The notes under the pieces are model-generated. The model saw only the letters and a program-made list of their open reading frames with translations, was not told the origin of the DNA and ran no database searches. Both the position numbers and the translations under genes were made by a program. DNA of 23,249 nt from a virus. The stretch lies in IMG/VR virus record IMGVR_UViG_3300027659_000214, positions 1 to 23,249 of that record. The stretch is one strand, 5' to 3'. This document shows, in pieces, positions 1-6,490 of the stretch. Position 1 is the first letter of the stretch. Every line of letters begins with the position of its first letter.

Positions 1-192
1 CCAGAAGATTTAACAACATTCTTAGAAATTAGTATGGAAGACCTTATAATGGCTTTCCCTGAAAAACTGGTTGAACTACACTCAAAGATATTTGTTCCCT
101 TGGATGAGGATGAAGATGATGTTAAAGAGAAAACAAGAAAAAATGAGGCCGTATGGGACAGCACTGGAACCGAGGAAGACCTTTGGGATTAA
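1..192 (+). CDS. C-terminal end of an unidentified phage protein (5' partial)
   Basis: The first frame is open from the window edge to a TAA at 190-192 and gives 63 residues. The peptide is acidic near its end (a DEDEDD run at about residues 36-41) and finishes EEDLWD. The amino acid composition looks like real coding sequence. It is the upstream member of a chain of overlapping small genes leading to thyX: the next gene starts inside it at 143. I do not recognise the family, and because the N-terminus is outside the window no function is proposed. An acidic tail of this kind is common in small phage regulators and ssDNA-binding proteins, but that is only a composition argument. Confidence 0.6.
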   Translation, partial: PEDLTTFLEISMEDLIMAFPEKLVELHSKIFVPLDEDEDDVKEKTRKNEAVWDSTGTEEDLWD

Positions 193-286
193 GCCTAAGA
201 AAATCTTGTATGATGTGAAGAATGAAGAAGCCCTAGAGGAAATTAAAGAGTTTAAATTCAATGAACAAGACAAGAGATTTCATTAG
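143..286 (+). CDS. Small basic protein of unknown function
   Basis: Predicted 47-residue protein. The frame stays open back to an ATG at 71, but the stretch 71-142 overlaps the acidic upstream gene and translates into an implausible Met/Arg-rich run. I therefore prefer the ATG at 143, which has the purine-rich stretch AAAGAGAAAACAAGAAAAA just before it as a weak ribosome binding site. The protein has a basic first half (PRKTFGIKPKK) and a charged, probably helical second half (NEEALEEIKEFKFNEQD). It overlaps the previous gene by 50 bases and the next by 26, which suggests translational coupling. The family is not recognised and the start is uncertain. Confidence 0.5.
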   Translation: MRPYGTALEPRKTFGIKPKKILYDVKNEEALEEIKEFKFNEQDKRFH

Positions 287-446
287 CCCAAGTCACACAG
301 ACACAGACGTTAAATCTTGTGCATCTTGCAAATATGATCCAGTAGTTAAGAGAAGCATTGACGATGCTCCTCCTATCTGCTGGACTTGTATAAATACAGC
401 CGTAGTGCTTGAGTTTCCTTTACCAATGTGGACACCTAAAATATGA
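261..446 (+). CDS. Small zinc-ribbon-like protein
   Basis: Predicted 61-residue protein with two CxxC pairs: CASC at residues 20-23 and CWTC at residues 40-43, about 17 residues apart. This is the spacing of a small treble-clef or zinc-ribbon fold. Such proteins in phage early regions are often nucleic-acid or RNA-polymerase binding, but nothing in this sequence shows which applies. The start at 261 lies inside the end of the previous gene with AAAGAG upstream. The stop overlaps the thyX start in an ATGA arrangement at 443-446, so the two are probably translationally coupled. Confidence 0.7.
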   Translation: MNKTRDFISPSHTDTDVKSCASCKYDPVVKRSIDDAPPICWTCINTAVVLEFPLPMWTPKI

Positions 447-1084
447 AGACCTCTCCAATTGAAGTAACCCTTATTGATAGTTGTGGGAACGATTTAAGCG
501 TTGTTAACGCAGCACGAGTATCCTTCCACAAAGAGGCTGCTGAGATGTCTGAGAAGGATGGTAGGCTTTTGAACTACCTTGCCAAGCATAAGCACTTCAG
601 CCCCTTCAATCATGCCTTCCTATCCTTCAGGGTTAAGGCCCCTGTCTTTGTTGCACGGCAATTGGTTAAGCATAAGTTTCTCCCTTGGAATGAAACTTCC
701 AGGCGCTATGTCGATGAAGAACCCGAATACTTCTTTCCAACCTTACTTCGTAAACGTAGTGAAGACAAGAAGCAGGGTAGTGAGGGTGTTGTGTATGGGT
801 CTGACCAATGGCTTGAGGGTGCAGCATATTACGTAAAGCACTTGAACCATATGTACCAGAACATGATTGATGGTGGCGTATGTGCAGAACAAGCACGTAT
901 GTTCCTTCCACAAAATATGATGACCGAATGGATTTGGAGTGGTACTTTAGGTGCTTTTTGTGATATGCTACGTCTGCGTCTGGATGAGCACACACAAGAA
1001 GAAACAAGGCAAGTGGCCTTATTCATTGATGCGGAGATTACCCGCCTATTCCCCGCAAGTTCTGCGGCTTTAAAAGGAGAATGA
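443..1084 (+). CDS. thyX: FAD-dependent thymidylate synthase ThyX
   Basis: Predicted 213-residue flavin-dependent thymidylate synthase. It makes dTMP from dUMP using methylene-tetrahydrofolate and reduced FAD, without needing a separate dihydrofolate reductase. The diagnostic region is residues 72-89, RQLVKHKFLPWNETSRRY, matching the ThyX signature RHRxxSxNExSxR with Lys at both outer basic positions and Pro in place of the first Ser. Further family features are the N-terminal AARVSF (residues 23-28), HFSPFNHA (51-58), and the C-terminal AEQARMFLP and TQEETRQVA blocks. Length is normal for the family (about 210-250). The start overlaps the previous stop (ATGA). It lies in one block with the ribonucleotide reductase gene, consistent with phage-directed dNTP supply. 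Identity is secure; only the catalytic consequence of the altered signature is open. Confidence 0.95.
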   Translation: MKTSPIEVTLIDSCGNDLSVVNAARVSFHKEAAEMSEKDGRLLNYLAKHKHFSPFNHAFLSFRVKAPVFVARQLVKHKFLPWNETSRRYVDEEPEYFFPTLLRKRSEDKKQGSEGVVYGSDQWLEGAAYYVKHLNHMYQNMIDGGVCAEQARMFLPQNMMTEWIWSGTLGAFCDMLRLRLDEHTQEETRQVALFIDAEITRLFPASSAALKGE

Positions 1085-1085
1085 A

Positions 1086-1292
1086 ATGCAAACCTTTCGG
1101 TTTAGTCGTAGTCAAGAGGTAGAAGATGATGAGGCATACATCTTCAACATTCCTCATTCAAACTTTTCTTTTGAAACAGATATGGATGTAACCTATACTG
1201 AAGTTGTAGAGCAATTCTTGTTCTTCCTATCTTCATGCTATGGTTATCCAATTACAGTTGAGATGCTAAGTCGTGAATTCCCCAGTTTCTGA
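1086..1292 (+). CDS. Small hypothetical protein
   Basis: Predicted 68-residue protein starting one base after the thyX stop, with a clear AAAGGAGA ribosome binding site at 1073-1080. The sequence is acidic and rich in aromatic residues, with a predicted helical segment at about residues 36-55 (YTEVVEQFLFFLSSCYGY). It overlaps the HNH gene by 20 bases at its 3' end. I do not recognise a family. The short intergenic gap and strong ribosome binding site support real expression as part of the thyX-nrdJ operon. Confidence 0.65.
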   Translation: MQTFRFSRSQEVEDDEAYIFNIPHSNFSFETDMDVTYTEVVEQFLFFLSSCYGYPITVEMLSREFPSF

Positions 1293-1794
1293 TTGGACAG
1301 AGGGAAGGTTTAATAGTTTTATTGTTAGCACTTTACGTGCTGGAGTGCGAAGATTTCCTAACAAGTGGAAAGCATTAGAGGCAGCAGCACATGGTGTGGG
1401 CCTTAATGAAGCCACGGGTAGGAAGGCTAAACTCTATTTCTGTAATCATTGCTCTAAACTATTCACTGCAAAACACATACAAATAGATCACATTACTCCT
1501 GTTGTTGATCCAGTAGTTGGATTCACAACTTGGGATGATTATATTAGTAGGTTGTTTTGTGAAATTGAAAACTTACAAGCACTTTGCATCAAATGTCACA
1601 AACTAAAAACAGCAGAAGAAAAGCAGACAAGGACGGGCAAGACAGCGTTGAAGACTTCGCTGAAGCCTCGTATGCGTACTCACTCATGCACTTTGAAGAA
1701 GCCCTCAAGAGTGTCAGGTGGGGCCAGAAAGTCTGGAGTGACCTCTCCAGCGAAGCAAAAGAAAAACTTAGGGAATTTGTCAAAAAGGAAATGA
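1273..1794 (+). CDS. HNH endonuclease
   Basis: Predicted 173-residue protein with an HNH nuclease domain. Visible residues are CNHC (C57, C60), the DH pair of IDHITPV (D72, H73), then ENLQALCIKCHK with N100, C105, C108 and H109. The two Cys pairs bind a structural zinc, and the His and Asn residues form the metal-dependent nuclease site in this family. Residues 1-50 are basic and probably bind DNA. The start is a GTG at 1273. From about residue 113 the protein becomes a Lys/Arg/Ser/Thr-rich tail that overlaps out of frame with the 1593-1799 gene, so the tail may be a by-product of that overlap. Such freestanding HNH genes near reductase and thymidylate synthase genes are often homing-type enzymes; that role is inferred. 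Confidence 0.88.
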   Translation: MNSPVSDWTEGRFNSFIVSTLRAGVRRFPNKWKALEAAAHGVGLNEATGRKAKLYFCNHCSKLFTAKHIQIDHITPVVDPVVGFTTWDDYISRLFCEIENLQALCIKCHKLKTAEEKQTRTGKTALKTSLKPRMRTHSCTLKKPSRVSGGARKSGVTSPAKQKKNLGNLSKRK

Positions 1795-1799
1795 AATGA
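1593..1799 (+). CDS. Small hypothetical protein overlapping the HNH gene
   Basis: Predicted 68-residue protein from the ATG at 1593 (a TTG at 1584 is an alternative start). It is read in a different frame from the HNH gene and shares about 200 bases with it. The amino acid pattern looks like a folded helical protein (ASYAYSLMHFEEALKSVRW, then KEKLREFVKKE), while the HNH frame over the same bases gives low-complexity basic sequence. I see no good ribosome binding site, so translation may depend on coupling to the HNH gene. The stop overlaps the next start at 1796-1799 in an ATGA arrangement. The family is not recognised. Confidence 0.55.
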   Translation: MSQTKNSRRKADKDGQDSVEDFAEASYAYSLMHFEEALKSVRWGQKVWSDLSSEAKEKLREFVKKEMK

Positions 1800-1945
1800 T
1801 TATTTGTAGCGTACAACTCATCACTGGATGTATGGTTGGTTTAGAATTCCCTGAACAAGAGGGAATTGTTTGTGTGATTGATCTAGGAATCATTCGCGTA
1901 TTGTTTGAGCGTTATACACCTGAAGAAGAAGGAACACAAGAATGA
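1796..1945 (+). CDS. Small hypothetical protein upstream of nrdJ
   Basis: Predicted 49-residue protein. The ATG at 1796 overlaps the preceding stop (ATGA) and has AAGGA at 1786-1790 five bases upstream, a good ribosome binding site. The TGA at 1943-1945 overlaps the nrdJ start at 1942. This four-base coupling on both sides is strong evidence for a real gene despite its size. The sequence is strand-like and hydrophobic (CVIDLGIIRVLFERY at about residues 26-40) with an acidic C-terminus (PEEEGTQE). It resembles small SH3-like phage proteins only in general character. No function is proposed. Confidence 0.7.
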   Translation: MIICSVQLITGCMVGLEFPEQEGIVCVIDLGIIRVLFERYTPEEEGTQE

Positions 1946-3849
1946 CGGCAACAGCAACACCTTGGTCAACCCTTGGTTACTTGGTTTATAAGCGTACCTA
2001 TTCACGCCGCATTGATGAGGCTAATGTTGACTCGCGCTCAGAGGAATTTAATGAGACAGTTGAACGTGTCATCAACAGTTGTGAGAAGCAACTCAAGTGT
2101 GAGTTCACACCAATAGAGGAAGACCGTCTACGATGCTATTTGACGGGTCTTAAAGGCTCTGTGGCAGGACGTTTCTGGTGGCAGATGGGTACAGCCACAG
2201 TCGATAAACTAGGGCTCTCCAGCCTCCAGAATTGTGCCTTCACAACTGTTGACAATCCAATTCGACCTTTCACATGGGCAATGGATATGCTCATGCTTGG
2301 ATCAGGTGTCGGCTATAACATTCAAAGGAAAAGTGTTGATAAACTACCACCTGTCAATAGTTCTTTCACTTGTCCTACGCGCGTCGATAGCAGTGACGCT
2401 GATTACATCGTCCCTGATAGCCGTGAAGGATGGGTTAAACTCCTGGGTAAGACGCTTAAAGCAGCGTTTCTAAGTGATAACAAATCCACCTTCACCTACA
2501 GCACAAAGATGATTCGTGGCAAGGGTGCTCCTATCAAGGGTTTTGGTGGTGTTGCATCAGGCCCTGAAGACCTTTGCTGGGGTATTGAGCAGATCAGCAA
2601 GGTGCTGGAGAAACGTGCTGGTAAGAAGGTACGTCCTATTGATGTGCTTGACGTTATGAACATCATTGGTGCTGTTGTTGTTGCTGGTAACGTGCGCCGC
2701 AGTGCCCAGATTGCAATTGGAGATGCTGACGATGTGGAATATCTACTTGCGAAACGATGGGACTTGGGCAATATTCCCTCATGGAGGGCTATGTCTAATA
2801 ACTCCGTGGTCTGTGATGATATCAGTGACCTTCACGAGTTCTTCTGGGATGGTTATGAAGGTAAAGGAGAACCCTACGGTCTTATCAACCTTAAACTCTC
2901 AAGAAAAGTTGGTCGTCTGGGAGAGTCTCAATACCCTGACCCAGAAGTTCAGGGATACAACCCATGCGCTGAACAGTCACTTGCAAACTATGAAACTTGC
3001 TGCCTAGCAGAAGTATTCCTACCTAACATTTCCTCTAAAGAGGAATTTTTAGATGTATGTAAACTCCTCTATCGCATCAACAAACACTCACTACGTCTTC
3101 CTTGCCACCATGAAGAAACACAAACCATTGTTCATGCTAATATGCGTATGGGTATTGGCATCACTGGTGTTCTTCAGGCAACTGAGGAACAAAAGAGTTG
3201 GCTAAGTGACACCTATGAACGTCTACGTGAATACGATAAAACCTACAGTATGCGTCATGGTTGGCCTGAGTCAATTAAGTTGACAACTGTTAAGCCGTCA
3301 GGTACATTAAGTCTCCTACCTGGAGTTACACCGGGAGTACACCCCGGCTATGCACAATATATGATTCGGAGGGTACGAATTGCATCAAATCATCCATTGG
3401 TTGAAACTTGTCGTAATCACGGTTATGATGTTGAGTATCAGCGTAATTTTGATGGTAGTGAAGATCGTGGAACTGTTGTCGTATCCTTTCCGTTTAGTTA
3501 TCCGGAAGGTACTAAACTAGCCAAGGACATGACTGCCATTGACCAACTTGAAGCAGTTAAGTGGCTACAAGAGGTGTGGAGTGATAACAGTGTCTCTTGC
3601 ACTGTCTACTACCGCAAGGAGGAACTACCTGAGATTAAGAAGTATTTGAAGAAGCATTACAAGGGTTGCCACAAGAGTCTGTCATTCTTGCTGCACAGTG
3701 AACACGGGTTCCAGCAAGCACCTCTAGAGGAAATTACCAAAGAGGAGTTTGATAAGATGATTGCCAAGTCAACCCTCATCACTGCAATCTCTAGTGTTGA
3801 GATGGATGGTGGTGATGAATGTGCAACTGGTGCTTGTCCTGTTCGTTAA
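1942..3849 (+). CDS. nrdJ: Adenosylcobalamin-dependent (class II) ribonucleoside-triphosphate reductase
   Basis: Predicted 635-residue monomeric class II ribonucleotide reductase, which reduces ribonucleotides to 2'-deoxyribonucleotides using coenzyme B12 to start a thiyl radical. It lines up along its length with the Lactobacillus leichmannii enzyme: WSTLGYLVYKRTYSR near the N-terminus; SLQNCAF with C98 (first cysteine of the active-site pair); GVASGP and VVAGNVRRSA; NPCAEQSLANYETC with C342 as thiyl-radical cysteine, E344 as catalytic glutamate and C353 as the partner of C98; TVKPSGTLSLL; and the tail CATGACPVR with C627 and C632 as the shuttle pair. All catalytic residues are present. At 635 versus 739 residues it is compact and lacks an ATP-cone. 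The start overlaps the previous stop. Being oxygen-independent, the enzyme needs no partner subunit, but it does require host B12. Confidence 0.95.
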   Translation: MTATATPWSTLGYLVYKRTYSRRIDEANVDSRSEEFNETVERVINSCEKQLKCEFTPIEEDRLRCYLTGLKGSVAGRFWWQMGTATVDKLGLSSLQNCAFTTVDNPIRPFTWAMDMLMLGSGVGYNIQRKSVDKLPPVNSSFTCPTRVDSSDADYIVPDSREGWVKLLGKTLKAAFLSDNKSTFTYSTKMIRGKGAPIKGFGGVASGPEDLCWGIEQISKVLEKRAGKKVRPIDVLDVMNIIGAVVVAGNVRRSAQIAIGDADDVEYLLAKRWDLGNIPSWRAMSNNSVVCDDISDLHEFFWDGYEGKGEPYGLINLKLSRKVGRLGESQYPDPEVQGYNPCAEQSLANYETCCLAEVFLPNISSKEEFLDVCKLLYRINKHSLRLPCHHEETQTIVHANMRMGIGITGVLQATEEQKSWLSDTYERLREYDKTYSMRHGWPESIKLTTVKPSGTLSLLPGVTPGVHPGYAQYMIRRVRIASNHPLVETCRNHGYDVEYQRNFDGSEDRGTVVVSFPFSYPEGTKLAKDMTAIDQLEAVKWLQEVWSDNSVSCTVYYRKEELPEIKKYLKKHYKGCHKSLSFLLHSEHGFQQAPLEEITKEEFDKMIAKSTLITAISSVEMDGGDECATGACPVR

Positions 3850-3869
3850 CAAGAGATGTTTAACTTTAT

Positions 3870-3893
3870 AGCCCTCGTAAGGGGGCTTTTTAT
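3870..3893 (+). terminator. Rho-independent terminator after nrdJ
   Basis: The stem GCCCTC (3871-3876) pairs with GGGGGC (3881-3886), including one G-U pair, closed by A3870-T3887 around a GTAA loop. It is followed by a run of T (TTTTATT). It lies 20 bases past the reductase stop codon and before the next gene, so it probably ends or attenuates the thyX-nrdJ transcript. Confidence 0.8.
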
Positions 3894-3909
3894 TCTAAGG
3901 GAGAAGGTT

Positions 3910-4092
3910 ATGGAAATTTCAGACTTAGTTGAGAATGATGATGGCAGTTGTGATATTCGCCTATCACTAAATGCTAAAGAGGCAGAAGCCCTAATCAATG
4001 TTGGTTTTAATAAACTGTTGCTGGACTTGATTGAGAAGCAAGAACTCTCAAAGGCCGTCCCAGCCCTACTACGGGAGAAAGAGAATGGATAA
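3910..4092 (+). CDS. Small hypothetical protein
   Basis: Predicted 60-residue acidic protein (MEISDLVENDDGSCDIRL...). The frame is open back to an ATG at 3856, but that start would place the first codons across the terminator hairpin at 3870-3893. I choose ATG 3910, which follows the ribosome binding site GGGAGAAGG at 3899-3907. The N-terminal half looks strand-like, and the C-terminal half is helical (ALINVGFNKLLLDLIEKQEL). Its stop overlaps the start of the next gene by eight bases. The family is not recognised. Confidence 0.65.
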   Translation: MEISDLVENDDGSCDIRLSLNAKEAEALINVGFNKLLLDLIEKQELSKAVPALLREKENG

Positions 4093-4327
4093 GAATGTGA
4101 ATAGCGTCCTAGAGAAGTACATGGAACGTGCAACAGAGGGTTTTAAGAAGTATGGATGCACTACAGAGCGTGGTGACATTGATCTTCTTGGATGGCTAAA
4201 GCACCTACAAGAGGAAATGATGGATGCCACCATTTATATTGAACGTACTATGGCAGACCTTGCAAAGGCACAACGAGAGGCACAGAGCAAGGTGTTTGAT
4301 AGTATGATTAAGACCTTGAAGAAGTAA
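4085..4327 (+). CDS. Small helical protein with a MazG-like EExxD segment
   Basis: Predicted 80-residue protein from ATG 4085, inside the end of the previous gene. Upstream in-frame codons (an open stretch from 4031) only shadow that gene. GGGAGAAAGAGA immediately upstream supplies a ribosome binding site. Residues 28-53 (ERGDIDLLGWLKHLQEE then MMDATIYIER) resemble small phage proteins related to all-alpha NTP pyrophosphohydrolases, with EE and D spaced as in half of a MazG metal-binding motif. A second acidic motif is not obvious, so enzymatic activity is doubtful. The C-terminus is a charged helix rich in Lys, Glu and Ala. A nucleotide-related role would suit the neighbourhood but is inferred. 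Confidence 0.7.
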   Translation: MDKNVNSVLEKYMERATEGFKKYGCTTERGDIDLLGWLKHLQEEMMDATIYIERTMADLAKAQREAQSKVFDSMIKTLKK

Positions 4328-4347
4328 CAAGGATTTAACAAAACAAG

Positions 4348-4370
4348 AAGCCCCTTCACAGGGGCTTTTT
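4348..4370 (+). terminator. Rho-independent terminator, possibly bidirectional
   Basis: A perfect seven-base stem, AAGCCCC (4348-4354) and GGGGCTT (4361-4367), surrounds a six-base loop and is followed by TTTTT on the + strand. Read on the - strand the same stem is followed by CTTGTTTTG, so it could also stop transcripts coming leftward from the structural genes. It marks the end of the main left-arm transcript. Confidence 0.85.
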
Positions 4371-4375
4371 AACTT

Positions 4376-4390
4376 GTCCGTGTAACGGAC
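4376..4390. repeat. Perfect inverted repeat ahead of the 4398 gene
   Basis: GTCCG (4376-4380) and CGGAC (4386-4390) form a perfect five-base inverted repeat with loop TGTAA, six bases after the terminator and seven bases before the ATG at 4398. It could be a small RNA hairpin controlling that start, or a protein-binding dyad. The start has no visible Shine-Dalgarno sequence, which makes a role in translation worth considering. Confidence 0.5.
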
Positions 4391-4397
4391 TTACTAT

Positions 4398-4553
4398 ATG
4401 AATATTCTTTATATTTGGAAGAAGGCTTTAGGTGATAAGGCCCACCCTGATGATGCTGTTGCAGACAAGGTTGCACTTGTCAGAACACTTATAATTATGG
4501 TTTACATCATCACCAACCTATTCATTGTTGCTGGTGTAATAAGACATTGGTGA
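4398..4553 (+). CDS. Small single-pass membrane protein
   Basis: Predicted 51-residue protein. The N-terminal half is soluble and charged (residues 7-27, with HPDDAVADKVALVRT). It is followed by one transmembrane helix at about residues 30-48 (LIIMVYIITNLFIVAGVI) and the short positive end RHW. The sequence looks natural and resembles small phage membrane proteins of unknown role. It sits alone beyond the terminator at 4348-4370 and behind a small inverted repeat, without a convincing ribosome binding site. Its expression may therefore depend on read-through or on a promoter I cannot identify. Lysis or superinfection-related roles are possible but unsupported. Confidence 0.6.
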   Translation: MNILYIWKKALGDKAHPDDAVADKVALVRTLIIMVYIITNLFIVAGVIRHW

Positions 4554-4573
4554 TAATATTTCTTTAATTATTT

Positions 4574-4590
4574 CCCACCATGTAGGCGGG
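4574..4590 (-). terminator. Hairpin between the convergent arms, possible weak terminator
   Basis: On the - strand CCCGCC and GGTGGG pair over six positions (one G-U pair) around a five-base loop. The hairpin stands about 20 bases beyond the stop of tail spike 1. The following bases are A-rich rather than a T-run, so it is not a textbook intrinsic terminator. It may protect the 3' end or slow the polymerase where the two arms converge. Confidence 0.35.
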
Positions 4591-4609
4591 GGTTCAAAAA
4601 GATCGTTAA

Positions 4610-6490
4610 TCACAAATTCCCCGCCACCGACGTATTTGCAGACGCGCTTACATCAACTGTTGCTGTCACGCTGGTGCGGGCGTTGATACCAACAGCCGAA
4701 ATGTAGTTGGCAGGAGCCGCCGAAAACACGCCTCGATTGAACGCTGAAAATTGACACCCAGAAATTGCAATGTCTGTAGACGCGCCAAACATATACACCC
4801 CGGATGAAATGGATGTGGCTGTTCCGGTGTTGTACGCCGTTACGCCAGACACCGACACCTTGGTAGACGCAGATAGCGACACGGCGCTGCCAAACGTATA
4901 AGGCGTGGTTAGCAATCCGCCAGTGATTGAAACATTAGAGCAAGACGTTAGCCTAAATCCATCGTTTGCCGATGCAAGCACGATGTTTCCGCTACACGTT
5001 AACGTGTCTGCAAAATCAGCACGAATACCGTAAAGCGTTGGGGTGTCAACCGTGTTGTTGGAAACAATAGTGTTGACACATCTGTTGCCCGCTGTTGCCG
5101 CAGTCCCGACCAAACGAATACCCGACCTGTTTGCGCCAAGGTTTTTAACGGTGTTGCCGCTAATCGTGGCTTTTGTAACGCCAAACAACGTAATACCGTC
5201 GCCGCCTGCTGTGTCAATGTAATTGTTGCCAATACGCACATCGTATTGAGGGGATGCCGTGCTGCCCTCAACCACAACCCCATCTAATCTTGGATTGATG
5301 ATGGTGTTGTTGAAGATTGAATTTCCCACTCCATAACCTGTTGTATCGTAATTTCTGACGTAAATTCCGTACTGATACGCATTAGAAATGACGTTATTTA
5401 TAACTAGGGTTTTTTGCCCCCGCACAAGAATTCCACCACTTCCGGTAGTTGAAGTTTCTCCAGAGACATGGTTGCCGTCAAATATCCAATACAGACAATC
5501 TTCGTGGCAATCTAAAGAATACGAAGACGAATATGCGGCACTTCTATTGCCTGCAACCAAATTACGGGCAATGGTAACAGCAATCGCTGGATAATTGCCG
5601 CCGCCTGCTACTGCGTGACGGCAATTACGAAAAGATGCCTTCTCTACCTTAAAGTCGCGTGTTGCTGTGCCGGGGTTGATGCCGTAGCCGGTCACGGTTG
5701 TGACGCCGCTAGTTCCTGCGTCGGGCGAGGTGGCGTTATAGAACGCACCACCAACAACACCGCCGCCATACACCGTGTCGGTTCTGACGCCGCAATCTTC
5801 CGTGTCGCGGGTGCTGCAATTCGTCAGTTGTACGTTTTCAGCGTACTTAATGCGGATGCCGCAATGTGCTTTGTTTACGCCGCCCATGACCACGTTTAGG
5901 CCGTCCACAATGACATTGCTGACAGTAGACACTTTCTTGACGGAAAGCCCACCCGCTGCTGTCATGGCAAAAAACACACCGTCCATTAGCACCAACGCAG
6001 TCCCGCTGGTAATTGACCTGACTTTGTGCATCGCGCCGCACTTGTCGTTGGATGTAGTCGCTGGAGGATAAACTTCGTTTGAATACACAAAAAGCATATC
6101 GTCGGCTGCAAGGCCAGACGTAGAAATCATGCTCAAGTTGACAGTGCCTTCCGCAATGTCAGCCGTGCAAGTTATTGCTGACCCAATAGTGCCTTCAATT
6201 TTTAGTGCATAAATTTGGTCGAAGGCTGTGGCAGCGGCAATGGCAGAACCGTTAAGCGTTGCGCCGTTGCCCACCAGCGTGACATTACTGTAAGAGCAAA
6301 CAAGTGCGGAAGAAATCTTGTATGTTTTGCCGCGCTCAAACGACAAGACGCCGCCGCCCGCGCCACCAACATAAGTGATTGCCGCTTGAATTGCTGCGGT
6401 ATCATCAGCAACACCATCACCAACAGCACCAAAATCTTTAACTGAAACACTATCATTCAGTTTAACTTTATTCTCAATTGACTTACTCAT
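4610..6490 (-). CDS. Tail spike 1, right-handed beta-helix (pectate-lyase-like)
   Basis: Predicted 626-residue receptor-binding protein. A short N-terminus (MSKSIENKVKLND) leads directly into SVSVKDFGAVGDGVADDT (residues 15-32), the start of the pectate-lyase superfamily beta-helix found in many phage tail spikes. The rest is rich in Asn, Val, Gly, Ser and Thr with turns such as NNVISN and GNTVKN, typical of stacked beta-helix coils. It lacks the long virion-attachment region seen in the spike at 15255-17534, so it may attach through another protein. The start overlaps the previous stop (ATGA). Most of the gene is GC-rich (58-60% in sampled 60-base lines) while its first ~110 bases match the AT-rich backbone. 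Enzyme activity cannot be shown from sequence. Confidence 0.85.
   Translation of the reverse strand: MSKSIENKVKLNDSVSVKDFGAVGDGVADDTAAIQAAITYVGGAGGGVLSFERGKTYKISSALVCSYSNVTLVGNGATLNGSAIAAATAFDQIYALKIEGTIGSAITCTADIAEGTVNLSMISTSGLAADDMLFVYSNEVYPPATTSNDKCGAMHKVRSITSGTALVLMDGVFFAMTAAGGLSVKKVSTVSNVIVDGLNVVMGGVNKAHCGIRIKYAENVQLTNCSTRDTEDCGVRTDTVYGGGVVGGAFYNATSPDAGTSGVTTVTGYGINPGTATRDFKVEKASFRNCRHAVAGGGNYPAIAVTIARNLVAGNRSAAYSSSYSLDCHEDCLYWIFDGNHVSGETSTTGSGGILVRGQKTLVINNVISNAYQYGIYVRNYDTTGYGVGNSIFNNTIINPRLDGVVVEGSTASPQYDVRIGNNYIDTAGGDGITLFGVTKATISGNTVKNLGANRSGIRLVGTAATAGNRCVNTIVSNNTVDTPTLYGIRADFADTLTCSGNIVLASANDGFRLTSCSNVSITGGLLTTPYTFGSAVSLSASTKVSVSGVTAYNTGTATSISSGVYMFGASTDIAISGCQFSAFNRGVFSAAPANYISAVGINARTSVTATVDVSASANTSVAGNL

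Noticed and set aside
666-1026. Open frames on the - strand across thyX.
   Set aside because: They are the complement of a firmly identified gene and show His/Ser/Cys-rich unlikely protein sequence.
1584-1794. Possibility that the HNH gene and the 1593 gene are one gene split by a frameshift.
   Set aside because: The HNH domain is complete before the overlap and the HNH frame remains open to its own stop; no slippery sequence is apparent, so two overlapping genes fit better.
3856-3909. Earlier ATG start for the 60-residue gene.
   Set aside because: Its first codons run through the terminator hairpin at 3870-3893; the ATG at 3910 has a much better ribosome binding site.
4585-4605. GGGGGTTCAAAAAGATC looks like a tRNA T-arm, raising the idea of a tRNA gene or attachment site.
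   Set aside because: No matching acceptor stem, anticodon arm or D-arm can be found around it, and no integrase is present.
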